Positions 44,310-52,721 of a DNA stretch of 64,000 bases are shown piece after piece (within the stretch, counting starts at the first letter, position 1; each line of letters opens with the position of its first letter). The notes under the pieces were generated by a model. The model did not search any database and had not been told where the DNA came from. It saw only the letters and a list, made by a program, of their open reading frames with translations. The position numbers and the translations under genes were made by a program. This stretch comes from JADGHE01 sp035716025 (GTDB lineage: Bacteria; Pseudomonadota; Alphaproteobacteria; Rhizobiales; Xanthobacteraceae): the NCBI GenBank assembly GCA_035716025.1, contig DASTKH010000016.1, forward strand, positions 79,661 to 143,660, read 5' to 3'.

Positions 44310-45188
44310 ATGAGCGAAGCCCCCGCATCGCGTTTGACGCGCGGCGGCACGGACGGCGAGACGCGGCCGGTTCCCGCGCCGGACCGCCGCGTCTTGGGCA
44401 TCGCCGCAGGCGCATGGCCCGGAATTCTTGCGCCGGCGAGCATCGGCATCGTCGTGCTTGCGGCGTGGGAGGCCGTCGTCCGCCTCAAGGGCATACCGCC
44501 TTACATCCTCCCGGGCCCGGTGTTGATTGCCGAGACTCTCTGGAGGGATTGGGGCACGCTGTCGCAATCGCTGCTGATCACGTTGCGGATCACGTTCGCG
44601 GCGCTCGCGGCGGCGGTGATCGTCGGCCTGGTGCTTGCCCTGCTGTTCACGCAATCGAAATGGCTCGAGAAATCGCTCCTGCCCTATGCCGTGATCCTGC
44701 AGGTGACGCCGGTCGTTTCCATTGCGCCGCTGATCATCATCTGGGTCGGCGACATCACGCTCTCGCTGCTGATCTGCGCTTGGATCGTGGCGTTCTTTCC
44801 CATTCTCTCCAATACGATCCTCGGGCTCAATTCGGCCGACCATAATCTCTTGGACTTGTTCCGACTCTATCGGGCGAGCCGCTGGCAAACATTGCGCTAT
44901 CTGCGGCTGCCCGCGGCTCTGCCTTATTTTCTCGGCGGTCTGAAGATTTCCGGCGGGCTCGCGCTCATCGGCGCGGTCGTGGCCGAATTCGTGGCGGGAA
45001 CGGGCGGGCAGGCCTCGGGCCTTGCCTATCGCATTCTCGAGTCCGGTTACCGGTTGCAGATCCCCCGTATGTTTGCCGCTCTGGTTCTGATCTCCTTGTC
45101 GGGCATCGCGATCTTCCTGCTCACGAGCGCGATCGCGCATTTCGCCCTGCGGCGCTGGCATGAAAGCGCTTTGGGGCGCGAGACTTGA
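44310..45188 (+). CDS. ABC transporter permease, NitT/TauT type
   Basis: A 292-residue inner-membrane permease with about six helices after a 30-residue cytoplasmic start. Family texts are AAWEAVVRLKGIPPYILPGP, the EAA-type coupling loop near DLFRLYRASRWQTLRYLRLP and AVVAEFVAGTGGQASGLAYR. It pairs with the ATPase just upstream. GGAGGAG lies about nine bases before the ATG at 44310. The gene converges on a leftward membrane-protein gene with 16 bases between stop codons. The ligand is unknown. The ETLWRDWG-type periplasmic text after the first helix is usual in the group and does not discriminate substrates. Confidence 0.9.
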   Translation: MSEAPASRLTRGGTDGETRPVPAPDRRVLGIAAGAWPGILAPASIGIVVLAAWEAVVRLKGIPPYILPGPVLIAETLWRDWGTLSQSLLITLRITFAALAAAVIVGLVLALLFTQSKWLEKSLLPYAVILQVTPVVSIAPLIIIWVGDITLSLLICAWIVAFFPILSNTILGLNSADHNLLDLFRLYRASRWQTLRYLRLPAALPYFLGGLKISGGLALIGAVVAEFVAGTGGQASGLAYRILESGYRLQIPRMFAALVLISLSGIAIFLLTSAIAHFALRRWHESALGRET

Positions 45189-45204
45189 CCGATGCAGGTT
45201 TCGC

Positions 45205-45846
45205 CTACTGCACCGGCCGTTCGGTGACGAGCAGCGCGACGCCGCTCCCGCCCCCGCCGATCATCTCGAAGGCGATCTGCGCCACTTGAAGCGCATTCTG
45301 CAACCGCACGGCTTCCGGAGGCGGCCGCAGCGGATCGGCAACGCGGATCGCCAAGCCGTAGCGCGGCCGCTCGATGCGCTCCGTCGAGAGACCGAGCGTC
45401 ACGGTCCAGCCGCCGCTTTCGCGCAAGGCTTCGGCGATTTGCATGGCAAACCCCTCGCAGTCGCTGCAATCGGCCTCGCGTAGAATGGTCAGCGCGTCGT
45501 GCGCGCCCGCGCGCAGGCGGGCGCGATCGATCAGCAATTCGCGCATGTCTTCCGTCAGCCGGCGCGGCTTGAGGCGCAGTTGCAGGGTCTTGACCTCGGT
45601 TTCCAAGGCATGCAGCCGCGCCCGCGCCTCGTCGGGGTTCATGCCTGCCATCTTGTCGCGCCAATCGGCGAGGCGTCTTTCCAGAAAGGCGATGTGAGTG
45701 TCCTTCCCGGCAAGCAGCGCGCTGTAGGACCATTGGGTGACGATCCACATCACCACGCCTGCCGTAATCACGATCACCGCAAATGCGACGGGCGCGGACG
45801 CGACGGCCTTCAGCTCCTGGCGGACCCGATCGGTCCAGTCCGGCAT
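45205..45846 (-). CDS. Inner-membrane protein with coiled coil, unknown function
   Basis: A 213-residue protein of unknown function. A short cytoplasmic start (MPDWTDRVRQELKAVA) leads into one membrane helix (about 19-37, APVAFAVIVITAGVVMWIVT). A coiled coil follows at about 48-95 (LERRLADWRDKMAG and LHALETEVKTLQLRLKPR), and then a globular C-terminal half containing two closely spaced Cys in ADCSDCEGF. GGGGGA lies five bases before the ATG at 45846. The C-terminal half (GLAIRVADPLRPPPEAVRLQ) resembles small domains found in other proteobacterial membrane proteins but I cannot name it. It is leftward, 140 bases downstream of the MFS gene. Confidence 0.75.
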   Translation of the reverse strand: MPDWTDRVRQELKAVASAPVAFAVIVITAGVVMWIVTQWSYSALLAGKDTHIAFLERRLADWRDKMAGMNPDEARARLHALETEVKTLQLRLKPRRLTEDMRELLIDRARLRAGAHDALTILREADCSDCEGFAMQIAEALRESGGWTVTLGLSTERIERPRYGLAIRVADPLRPPPEAVRLQNALQVAQIAFEMIGGGGSGVALLVTERPVQ

Positions 45847-45986
45847 GTGTTCCCCCTTGTTTGAGGAACGATAGCCGGGCCGGCGCGTCGCCGAAAGCGC
45901 TCCGGCCGGGCGGGCCCCCGGCCGGATGGAACGGGGCTCTCGGGTGCGCGCGCCGAAACGGCGAGGGAGCCGCCGCTCGACGCGCG

Positions 45987-47228
45987 TCAAGGCGCCGGGG
46001 TCGCCGTGACGGGCGCAAGGGCCGGACGGGTTACGGGCTTCTCGACAATCGGCAGATTGATCAGCGCCGAAGCGATCCCGAAGAACACGCCGAGCCACCA
46101 CACGACATCATAGGAGCCGGTCTGCTCATAAAGGTAACCGCCGAGCCATACGCCGAGAAAGCCGCCGACCTGATGGCTGAAGAACGCAAAGCCGAACAGC
46201 ATGGCAAGCCAGCGCGTGCCAAACATCACCGCCACGAGCCCGGAGGTCGGCGGCACGGTCGACAGCCACAGGAATCCTGTGACGATGCCGTAGAGGAGCG
46301 CCGAGCCGAGGCTCATCGGCAGCATCACGAGGCCCACGATCGACACGGCGCGCAGCGCATAGATGGCAACAAGAATGTAGCGTTTGGGCATGCGGTTGCC
46401 GAGCCAGCCCGCGGTCAGCGCGCCCAGGATGTTGAAAAGGCCGATGACCCCGATCGTCCATGCCCCCGCGTCGGCGGAGAGGCCGCGGTCCACGAGATAG
46501 GCCGGCAGGTGCACGGTCACGAAGGCGAGCTGGAATCCGCAGGTGAAAAATCCGAGCACCAGGAGCACGTAGCTCGGGTGGCCGAAAGCTTCCGCAAGCG
46601 CCTGCGGCAGCGATTGGCGGGGCGGCTCCGCTCCCGCCGCCGTGGTCGTTCCATTGGCGAACGCGAGCGACAGCGGGATCACCATCAGCATGAGGCCCGC
46701 GAAGGCGAGCAGCGCGACCTGCCATCCGAAGCTGTCGATAAGGCCGCGCGCGAGAGGTGAAAAGACGAACTGTCCGAGCGAACCGGCCGCCGTTCCGGCC
46801 CCGAAGGTGAACGAGCGCCATTCCTCCGGCACCATCTTGCCGAGCGCGCCGACCACGAGCGTGAAGGCAGAGCCCGACAGGCCGAGCCCGATCAGCAGGC
46901 CGGCGGAAAGCTGCAGCATGAGCGGCGTGTCCGCATAGGCCATCAGCAGCAGGCCCGCGGCGTAGAAGATCGCGCCGACGCTCAGCACGCGGCTTACGCC
47001 GAAGCGGTCCGCCACCGCGCCGGCAAGCGGCTGCCCCATGCCCCACACGAGGTTCTGGACGGCGATCGCCAGCGAAAACACGTCGCGGCCCCAGCCATGC
47101 GCAAAGGACAACGGCGTCAGGAACTGGCCCGCCGCGGACCGGGGTCCGGCCGTCATCATGCCGATGAGGCAGCCGGCGCCGATGAGCAAGATCACCGGCA
47201 TCGCTGAGCGGCGGGCGGCGGCAGTCAT
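45987..47228 (-). CDS. MFS transporter
   Basis: A 413-residue major facilitator with 12 predicted helices. The A-type loop between helices 2 and 3 is readable as AVADRFGVSRVL and the matching loop in the second half as WLGNRMPKRYIL. The text MGQPLAGAVADRFG and YLVDRGLSADAGAW is like that of the oxalate/formate-antiporter or monocarboxylate-type subgroup, but the substrate is not known. The ATG at 47228 (MTAAARRSAMPVILL) is chosen over an upstream frame because the first helix starts ten residues later. It diverges from nadA with a 274-base region between, so the nadA operator region may also affect this gene. Confidence 0.9.
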   Translation of the reverse strand: MTAAARRSAMPVILLIGAGCLIGMMTAGPRSAAGQFLTPLSFAHGWGRDVFSLAIAVQNLVWGMGQPLAGAVADRFGVSRVLSVGAIFYAAGLLLMAYADTPLMLQLSAGLLIGLGLSGSAFTLVVGALGKMVPEEWRSFTFGAGTAAGSLGQFVFSPLARGLIDSFGWQVALLAFAGLMLMVIPLSLAFANGTTTAAGAEPPRQSLPQALAEAFGHPSYVLLVLGFFTCGFQLAFVTVHLPAYLVDRGLSADAGAWTIGVIGLFNILGALTAGWLGNRMPKRYILVAIYALRAVSIVGLVMLPMSLGSALLYGIVTGFLWLSTVPPTSGLVAVMFGTRWLAMLFGFAFFSHQVGGFLGVWLGGYLYEQTGSYDVVWWLGVFFGIASALINLPIVEKPVTRPALAPVTATPAP

Positions 47229-47393
47229 AGGTTCGGCCTTTCGGCGAAAACGGCGGTCGCTTGGCAGACGAAGCCGAGGGCCATTGAAAATAGAGACGGA
47301 CAAGCGCGGGCCAAGCCAAACTTTGTGATCATTTCAATCGCAAGATTGCATGGCTTGTCCGCGCGCACGTTCTGGCCATGCCCTCCCTGCGCA

Positions 47394-47484
47394 TGCTATA
47401 GTTATTTTGCTCGAAACGAGAATAAGAGCGATGCCGGTGCTTGCACCGGATTTTTCAGTACCTAGATATGCTCAACTTGAGCAT
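47394..47484 (+). promoter_or_regulatory. nadA promoter with two dyad operator-like sites
   Basis: An extended -10, TGCTATAGT (47394-47402), predicts a start near 47409. Two related dyads follow: TTGCTCGAAACGAGAAT (47407-47423), overlapping that start, and the perfect ATGCTCAACTTGAGCAT (47468-47484), 18 bases before the nadA ATG. They share TGCTC and GAG half-sites and their centres lie 61 bases apart, close to six helical turns. The pattern fits a repressor of NAD synthesis such as NadQ or NrtR; the repressor identity is inferred. Confidence 0.65.
47434..47455 (+). terminator. Terminator-like hairpin in the nadA leader
   Basis: CCGGTG (47434-47439) and CACCGG (47444-47449) form a stem on the tetraloop CTTG, followed by ATTTTT. 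No upstream gene on this strand needs a terminator here, because the MFS gene runs the other way. It could be an attenuator of nadA, sitting between the two dyads. Confidence 0.55.
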
Positions 47485-47502
47485 TAACATCGGGAAGCGC
47501 CA

Positions 47503-48597
47503 ATGCCCGTTCTCAACATCCTCGGCCCTTCGGACCCGCGTCCTGCCAGCCGGGCTGCGGTGCTGCCGCCGCCACGCGCCGCCGTGCGCACTCTGCCCAT
47601 GCCCTCGCTCGAATGGAACGAGCAGGTCGCCAGAGAAACACGCCCCCTCTACGAGAAGGTCAAAGGCGTCATCCCCGAGATCGAGTGGCCGTTCTTCGCG
47701 CCCTATGTGAAGGCCATCAATGCGCTCAAGAAGGAGCGCAACGCCGTCATTCTGGCACACAACTACCAGACCCCCGAGATCTACAACTGCGTCGCCGATT
47801 TCGTCGGCGACAGCCTGCAGCTTGCGCGCGAAGCGACCCGCGTCGACGCAGAAGTGATCGTGCAGTGCGGCGTCCACTTCATGGCCGAGACGTCGAAGAT
47901 CCTCAATCCCGAGAAAACCGTCCTCATTCCGGATTCCAAGGCCGGCTGCTCGCTCGCCTCGTCGATCACCGGGGCGGACGTTCGGCTGCTGCGCGAGAAG
48001 TTCCCGGGCGTTCCCGTGGTCGCCTATGTCAACACGTCGGCCGACGTGAAGGCTGAGGTCGACATCTGCTGCACGTCCTCGAACGCGTTGCAGGTCGTGG
48101 AGAGTCTGCCCGGCGATACCGTGATCTTCGTGCCGGACCAGTATCTCGCCCATTACGTCGCCGGCCAGACGAAAAAGAAGATCATTGCCTGGAAGGGAGC
48201 GTGCGAGGTGCACGAACGCTTCACCGGCGAGGAGCTGCGGCGCTATCGCGAGAACGACCCCGGCATCAGCATCATCGCTCATCCGGAGTGCCCGCCGGAT
48301 GTTGTTGCCGAGGCGGACTTTACGGGTTCGACCGCTCACATGATCGACTGGGTGCGGGCGAAGCGGCCGCAGCGCATCGTCATGGTCACGGAATGCTCGA
48401 TGGCCGACAACGTCCAGGCAGAGCTGCCGGATGTCGAATTCGTGCGCCCATGCAATCTCTGCCCGCACATGAAGCGCATCACCTTGCCGAAGATCCTGGA
48501 CTCGCTGGTCTACATGAAAGAGGAGGTCGTGATCGATCCGGCGATTGCCGATCGCGCGCGCCGTTCCGTCGAGCGCATGGTGAACCTGAAGAGCTAG
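47503..48597 (+). CDS. nadA: Quinolinate synthase A
   Basis: A 364-residue 4Fe-4S enzyme condensing iminoaspartate with dihydroxyacetone phosphate to quinolinate. The three cluster cysteines expected in the family are Cys122 (QCGVHFMAET), Cys234 (WKGACEVHE) and Cys320 (CNLCPHMKR). The texts AHNYQTPEIYNCVADFVGDS and IPDSKAGCSLASS are typical. About 35 N-terminal residues, rich in Pro and Ala, precede the core. The ATG at 47503 lies 18 bases after a palindromic operator-like site. It is first in the operon nadA-nadB-nadC, with a 119-base gap before nadB. Confidence 0.95.
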   Translation: MPVLNILGPSDPRPASRAAVLPPPRAAVRTLPMPSLEWNEQVARETRPLYEKVKGVIPEIEWPFFAPYVKAINALKKERNAVILAHNYQTPEIYNCVADFVGDSLQLAREATRVDAEVIVQCGVHFMAETSKILNPEKTVLIPDSKAGCSLASSITGADVRLLREKFPGVPVVAYVNTSADVKAEVDICCTSSNALQVVESLPGDTVIFVPDQYLAHYVAGQTKKKIIAWKGACEVHERFTGEELRRYRENDPGISIIAHPECPPDVVAEADFTGSTAHMIDWVRAKRPQRIVMVTECSMADNVQAELPDVEFVRPCNLCPHMKRITLPKILDSLVYMKEEVVIDPAIADRARRSVERMVNLKS

Positions 48598-48716
48598 AGC
48601 TTCGGTTCGCCGTGCGGCCGCCTCCTCGCCGTTCTCGCCGCGGGCGCCGATCGAAAGGGTTCGCCCACGCATTCGAGAGCGCCGCTCGTACGACGCCCTG
48701 ACCGCCGGGGATTTTC

Positions 48717-50297
48717 GTGACCAACACCCATGCCGGACAGTTCGACGATATCCTCGTCGTGGGGGGAGGGCTTGCGGGGCTGTTCTGCGCCCTGAGGCTC
48801 AGCCCCCGGCCTGTCACGGTGATCGCGGCCGCCCCGCTCGGCGAGGGCGCCTCGAGTGCCTGGGCCCAGGGCGGCGTGGCGGCCGCCGTGAACCCGGACG
48901 ACACGCCCGAGGCGCATGCGCGCGACACCGCCTTGGCCGGGGCCGGGCTCGTCGACGAGGCGGTCGCGCTCGGCATGGCTTGCGAGGCGCCCGACCGCAT
49001 CCGCGATCTCTTGTCCTACGGCGTTGCCTTCGATCGCGATGCTGCCGGTCGTCTCCTGGTTTCGCGCGAAGCGGCGCATTCGGCGCCCCGCATCGTGCGG
49101 GTAAAGGGGGATATGGCGGGCCGCGCCATCATGACCTCTCTCGTGGCCGCGGTGCGGGCCACCCCGTCGATTCGTCTGCGCGAAGGCTTCGCCGCCGAGG
49201 ACCTGCTGGTCAGGGACGGCGCGGTGGCGGGTCTGCGCGCCCGGGAAGGCGAAACCGGGCGCCTGTGGACGATTCCGGCCCGGGCCGTCGTCCTCGCAAC
49301 CGGCGGGATCGGTCACCTCTATGCGGTGACCACCAATCCGCCCGAGGCCGCCGGCGCCGGGCTTGCCATCGCCGCGCGGGCCGGCGCCGTGCTGGCGGAT
49401 GTCGAGTTCGTTCAGTTTCATCCGACCGCTCTGGATCTCGGCCGCGATCCTGTGCCGCTCGCGACCGAGGCGCTCCGCGGGGAGGGGGCCGTGCTCGTCA
49501 ACCGGGCCGGCGAGCGGTTCATGCGCCGGCTGCACCCCGATGCCGAACTCGCGCCGCGCGACGTGGTGGCGCGCGGCGTTTTTGCGGAAATTGCGGCCGG
49601 GCGCGGCGCTTTTCTGGATGCGCGGGAGGCGATCGGCGACGCCTTTTCGGAAAAATTCCCGACGGTTGCGGCAAGCTGCCGGGAGGCCGGGCTCGATCCC
49701 GCCCGCGAGCCCATTCCGGTTGTTCCCGCGCAGCATTACCACATGGGCGGTATCCGGACCGACGCGCGGGGCCGGTCCTCTCTGCACGGGCTCTGGGCGA
49801 TCGGGGAAGTGGCCGCAACCGGCGCCCATGGCGCGAACCGGCTCGCGTCGAACTCTCTGCTCGAGGCGGTCGTCTTCGCCGCCCGCGCCGCGCAAGACAT
49901 CGGCATCCATGTTCCTGCCGGTGCGACGGACCGCGCCCGGGCGGAGCCGCCGGTCGTCGCGTCGTGGCCGAACGAAACGCACACCGAAGAGAAGCTGCGC
50001 CGTCTCATGTCGGAGGAGGTGGGCGTCGTACGGAACGCCGCCGGGCTGCGGCGGGCGCTGGCCGAGATCGACCGTATCGAGCGCACGGCGGCCACCCCGC
50101 GCCTGCGCAATATGGCGACCGCCGCTTTTCTGATTGCGGCCGCGGCGCTCGCACGGCGGGAGAGCCGCGGCGGACATTTCCGCTCGGACTTTCCCGATCC
50201 CGATCCTGTCTTGGCGCGCCGCACCTTCCTCACGCTCGCCCAGGCCAGGGCCATTTTCTCGGAGATTGCCACGCCTGCCCTGGCGCGGGCGCCCTGA
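48717..50297 (+). CDS. nadB: L-aspartate oxidase
   Basis: A 526-residue flavoprotein oxidising L-aspartate to iminoaspartate, the substrate of NadA. The FAD motif GGGLAG (16-21) is followed by GASSAWAQGGVAAA, ATGGIGHLYAVTTNP, FVQFHPTAL and the flavin-contact region QHYHMGGIRTDARG. The C-terminal helical domain begins near LRRLMSEEVGVVRN. The start is a GTG at 48717 (MTNTHAGQFDDILVVG); no ATG lies near the correct N terminus. The stop is 14 bases before the nadC start, so the two are closely coupled. NadB and NadA are thought to exchange unstable iminoaspartate directly. Confidence 0.95.
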   Translation: MTNTHAGQFDDILVVGGGLAGLFCALRLSPRPVTVIAAAPLGEGASSAWAQGGVAAAVNPDDTPEAHARDTALAGAGLVDEAVALGMACEAPDRIRDLLSYGVAFDRDAAGRLLVSREAAHSAPRIVRVKGDMAGRAIMTSLVAAVRATPSIRLREGFAAEDLLVRDGAVAGLRAREGETGRLWTIPARAVVLATGGIGHLYAVTTNPPEAAGAGLAIAARAGAVLADVEFVQFHPTALDLGRDPVPLATEALRGEGAVLVNRAGERFMRRLHPDAELAPRDVVARGVFAEIAAGRGAFLDAREAIGDAFSEKFPTVAASCREAGLDPAREPIPVVPAQHYHMGGIRTDARGRSSLHGLWAIGEVAATGAHGANRLASNSLLEAVVFAARAAQDIGIHVPAGATDRARAEPPVVASWPNETHTEEKLRRLMSEEVGVVRNAAGLRRALAEIDRIERTAATPRLRNMATAAFLIAAAALARRESRGGHFRSDFPDPDPVLARRTFLTLAQARAIFSEIATPALARAP

Positions 50298-50311
50298 ATG
50301 GGACCGTGTCG

Positions 50312-51181
50312 ATGACCTCCCTCCTTTTCCCCGATGCGTTCCTTTCGCCGCTCGAGATCGATGCCGCAGTGGCGCGCGCGCTCGCCGAAGACCTGGGCCG
50401 GGCGGGCGACGTGACCTCGATCGCGACGATTCCGGAAGGGGCTCGCGCCCGCGCCGTCGTGGTCGCCCGCAAGGCGGGGGTCATTGCCGGGCTTCCGCTC
50501 GTCGAGGCCGCATTTCGCCGGCTCGACCCGTCCGCGCAAATCGCCGCGCAGAGCCGCGACGGCGCAGTCGTCGCGGCCGGCACGACGCTGATGACGATTG
50601 AGGGTGCGGCACGGGCCGTTCTGGCGGGGGAACGCACCGCCCTCAACTTCCTCGGCCATCTATCGGGTGTCGCGACAGCGACCCACGATCTTGCAAGCCG
50701 TATTGCGCACACGCGGGCCCGTCTCTGCTGCACCCGCAAGACCACGCCCGGCCTGCGGGCGCTCGAGAAATATGCCGTGCGCTGCGGCGGCGGATTCAAT
50801 CATCGCTTCGGTCTCGACGATGCGATGCTCATCAAGGACAACCACATCGCGGTGGCGGGAGGCGTCGCAAAGGTCCTCGAGCGGGCGCGCGCCGTGGCCG
50901 GCCACCTGGTGAAGATCGAGATCGAGGTCGACACGCTCGATCAGTTGCGGGAGGTGCTCGACGCGGGCGGCGCCGACGCGGTGCTGCTCGACAACATGGA
51001 GCCGGCCCTTCTGCGGCAGGCCGTCGCCATGGTTGCGGGCCGGTTGATCCTCGAAGCCTCGGGCGGGATCACGCGCGAGACGATTGCGGCGATCGCGGAG
51101 ACGGGCGTGGATTACATTTCCAGCGGTTGGATCACCCATTCCGCGCCGGCGCTGGACGTGGCGCTCGATATTGCGATCTGA
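50312..51181 (+). CDS. nadC: Nicotinate-nucleotide pyrophosphorylase (carboxylating)
   Basis: A 289-residue quinolinate phosphoribosyltransferase, converting quinolinate and PRPP to nicotinate mononucleotide. Key family texts are EDLGRAGDVTS near the start, CTRKTTPGLRALEKYAVRCG with the PRPP/quinolinate-binding Arg and Lys, DAMLIKDNHI, and the C-terminal EASGGITRETI and GVDYISSGWITHS. The ATG at 50312 fits the family N terminus; a GTG six bases earlier is possible. It is the last gene of the nad operon and converges on the SleB-type hydrolase gene with 37 bases between the stop codons. Confidence 0.96.
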   Translation: MTSLLFPDAFLSPLEIDAAVARALAEDLGRAGDVTSIATIPEGARARAVVVARKAGVIAGLPLVEAAFRRLDPSAQIAAQSRDGAVVAAGTTLMTIEGAARAVLAGERTALNFLGHLSGVATATHDLASRIAHTRARLCCTRKTTPGLRALEKYAVRCGGGFNHRFGLDDAMLIKDNHIAVAGGVAKVLERARAVAGHLVKIEIEVDTLDQLREVLDAGGADAVLLDNMEPALLRQAVAMVAGRLILEASGGITRETIAAIAETGVDYISSGWITHSAPALDVALDIAI

Positions 51182-51218
51182 GTTGGCGCAAGGCGGAAGG
51201 CGAGAGGAGCGGGCGCGC

Positions 51219-52514
51219 TCAGAACTTGGCGGCAAGCTCCGGGTTGGCGGGCCGTCCCCAGACGGGAGCGTCGGAGCCGTCGCCCCAGCGCCGCGGACGA
51301 TAAAAGCTGTGAACGCCGATCCGCTGAAGGCGACGCATCGAGCGCACCCAGTAGGGGTTGACCCAATAGGCGTGGTAGTGGGTCGCCTTGCCCACGTCCT
51401 TGAGCCAGATCTTGCCGTCGAGCGCGGCTTTGGCGATGCGTGTCGCGCGCTCCCACGCGTCGGGCTCGGTAACGACGTCCGGGATACCGTCGCAGGCGAA
51501 GGTGAACTGGCACGAGAGATGCCGGCGCGCGCCCTGGTAGACCACGCCGCAGACATCCTCAGGATAGTATCCGGAAAAGACGCGATTGAGGACAACCTGA
51601 GCGACCGCAATCTGGCCCCGCACGGACTCGCCGCGGGACTCGAAATAGACCGCATTCGCCAGACAACGCTCCGCCTTGGCGCGCGCCTTCGGCGACAGGC
51701 TGAGCCGCATGGCCGGGGTGAGAAGCCCTTCGGGTTCTCCGTGCGCCTCGCCCTTCGCCGCAACCGTCACGGGTTCCCTCTTGGGCGCGGGCCGCGGTTC
51801 CGCCGCGGGGCCTTCCTCGCCCCCGGACTGCGCGGTGACGGGTGCCGTTTCGAGCATCGGCGCCTGGCCGGGCGGCCAGGGCTCGATTTTCATGGGCACG
51901 GCCGTCATCGGGACGCCCTCGAAATAGAGCCGCAACTCGCCGAAGGCCGTGCGGGACTCTTCGCCGTCTGCGTCGTCTTCGCCCGCTTCCGCGTTCGGCG
52001 CGGGCGGAATTTCCGGATTCAACTCGAGCGACAGCGAGATGTCATATTCCGGGAAAGGGACGAAGCGGACGGCCGCTTCGAGGTCCTCGTCGCCAGTCGG
52101 CGCGCCGACGGGAGGCTGGCCGCGCAGCGAGGCGACGATCTCTCGGTTGATCTCGATCTGGAGCATCGGGACCAGCAGGTCGCCCTTCGCGGCACGATTG
52201 ACGGTGGGACCGGGTGGGCCTTCTCCGATCAAATCGTCTGCCGACGCATTCGGATCGAACTTTGCGAGAAGGACGTTCTCGCCACCCCGCGCTGGCGATT
52301 TGAGGAACGATCGCCTGGGGCCGAACAGCGCGGCATGAATGGTTGCGAGCGGCGAGGCCAATAAGTGCTGGCGGGCACGATCGATCAAGTCGCTTTGCCG
52401 TGTCATCAGGCCGGCGAGATCCTGCCGGGCGATCGTGCTCGTACCGAGCACGATCAGCAATCCGGCGATCCCGCAGGAAGCGGACAGCGCGCCCGCACGC
52501 CCCTTACGCCACAC
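51219..52514 (-). CDS. SleB-type cell wall hydrolase
   Basis: A 431-residue envelope protein. The N terminus has one hydrophobic segment (about 9-28, GALSASCGIAGLLIVLGTS) that is a signal anchor or signal peptide. A long acidic, Pro-rich, poorly conserved middle follows. From about residue 285 there is a hydrolase-2/SleB domain: CLANAVYFESRGESVRGQ with the catalytic Glu, then AQVVLNRVFSGYYPEDVCG and QFTFACDG. SleB-type domains cleave peptidoglycan as lytic transglycosylases. The start is a GTG at 52514, the first codon before the hydrophobic segment. It is leftward and alone, convergent with nadC; a small RNA gene lies 180 bases upstream on the same strand. Confidence 0.87.
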   Translation of the reverse strand: MWRKGRAGALSASCGIAGLLIVLGTSTIARQDLAGLMTRQSDLIDRARQHLLASPLATIHAALFGPRRSFLKSPARGGENVLLAKFDPNASADDLIGEGPPGPTVNRAAKGDLLVPMLQIEINREIVASLRGQPPVGAPTGDEDLEAAVRFVPFPEYDISLSLELNPEIPPAPNAEAGEDDADGEESRTAFGELRLYFEGVPMTAVPMKIEPWPPGQAPMLETAPVTAQSGGEEGPAAEPRPAPKREPVTVAAKGEAHGEPEGLLTPAMRLSLSPKARAKAERCLANAVYFESRGESVRGQIAVAQVVLNRVFSGYYPEDVCGVVYQGARRHLSCQFTFACDGIPDVVTEPDAWERATRIAKAALDGKIWLKDVGKATHYHAYWVNPYWVRSMRRLQRIGVHSFYRPRRWGDGSDAPVWGRPANPELAAKF

Positions 52515-52691
52515 GATCCCGAACCTGCACGCGACGGTTATTGAACTCCGGAGCCCGCGCGCATTGGCGCGGGCGGATCGTCATCCTTTCTGAGGCATTA
52601 ACCTTGCGATCCTGTTAATCGCCGGAGCTTTTTGCCGGCCGGCACCCTTTCCGGTGCCGGGCCCATGCGAAACCCTGCCGCAATGAGGCAA

Positions 52692-52721
52692 TAAAAAGCC
52701 GGGCCCGCGAGAGCCCGGCTT
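52692..52721 (-). terminator. Rho-independent terminator of the sRNA
   Basis: On the minus strand AAGCCGGGC and GCCCGGCTT (52721-52713 and 52704-52696) form a perfect 9-bp stem with an 8-base loop, and the stem runs into five T (52697-52693). It ends the sRNA and would also catch read-through from lsrB. Confidence 0.9.

Noticed and set aside
47409..47502. NAD+ riboswitch before nadA
   Set aside because: The known nadA-associated riboswitch motif is not recognisable; the leader has only a short hairpin and dyads better explained as a terminator-like element and protein sites.
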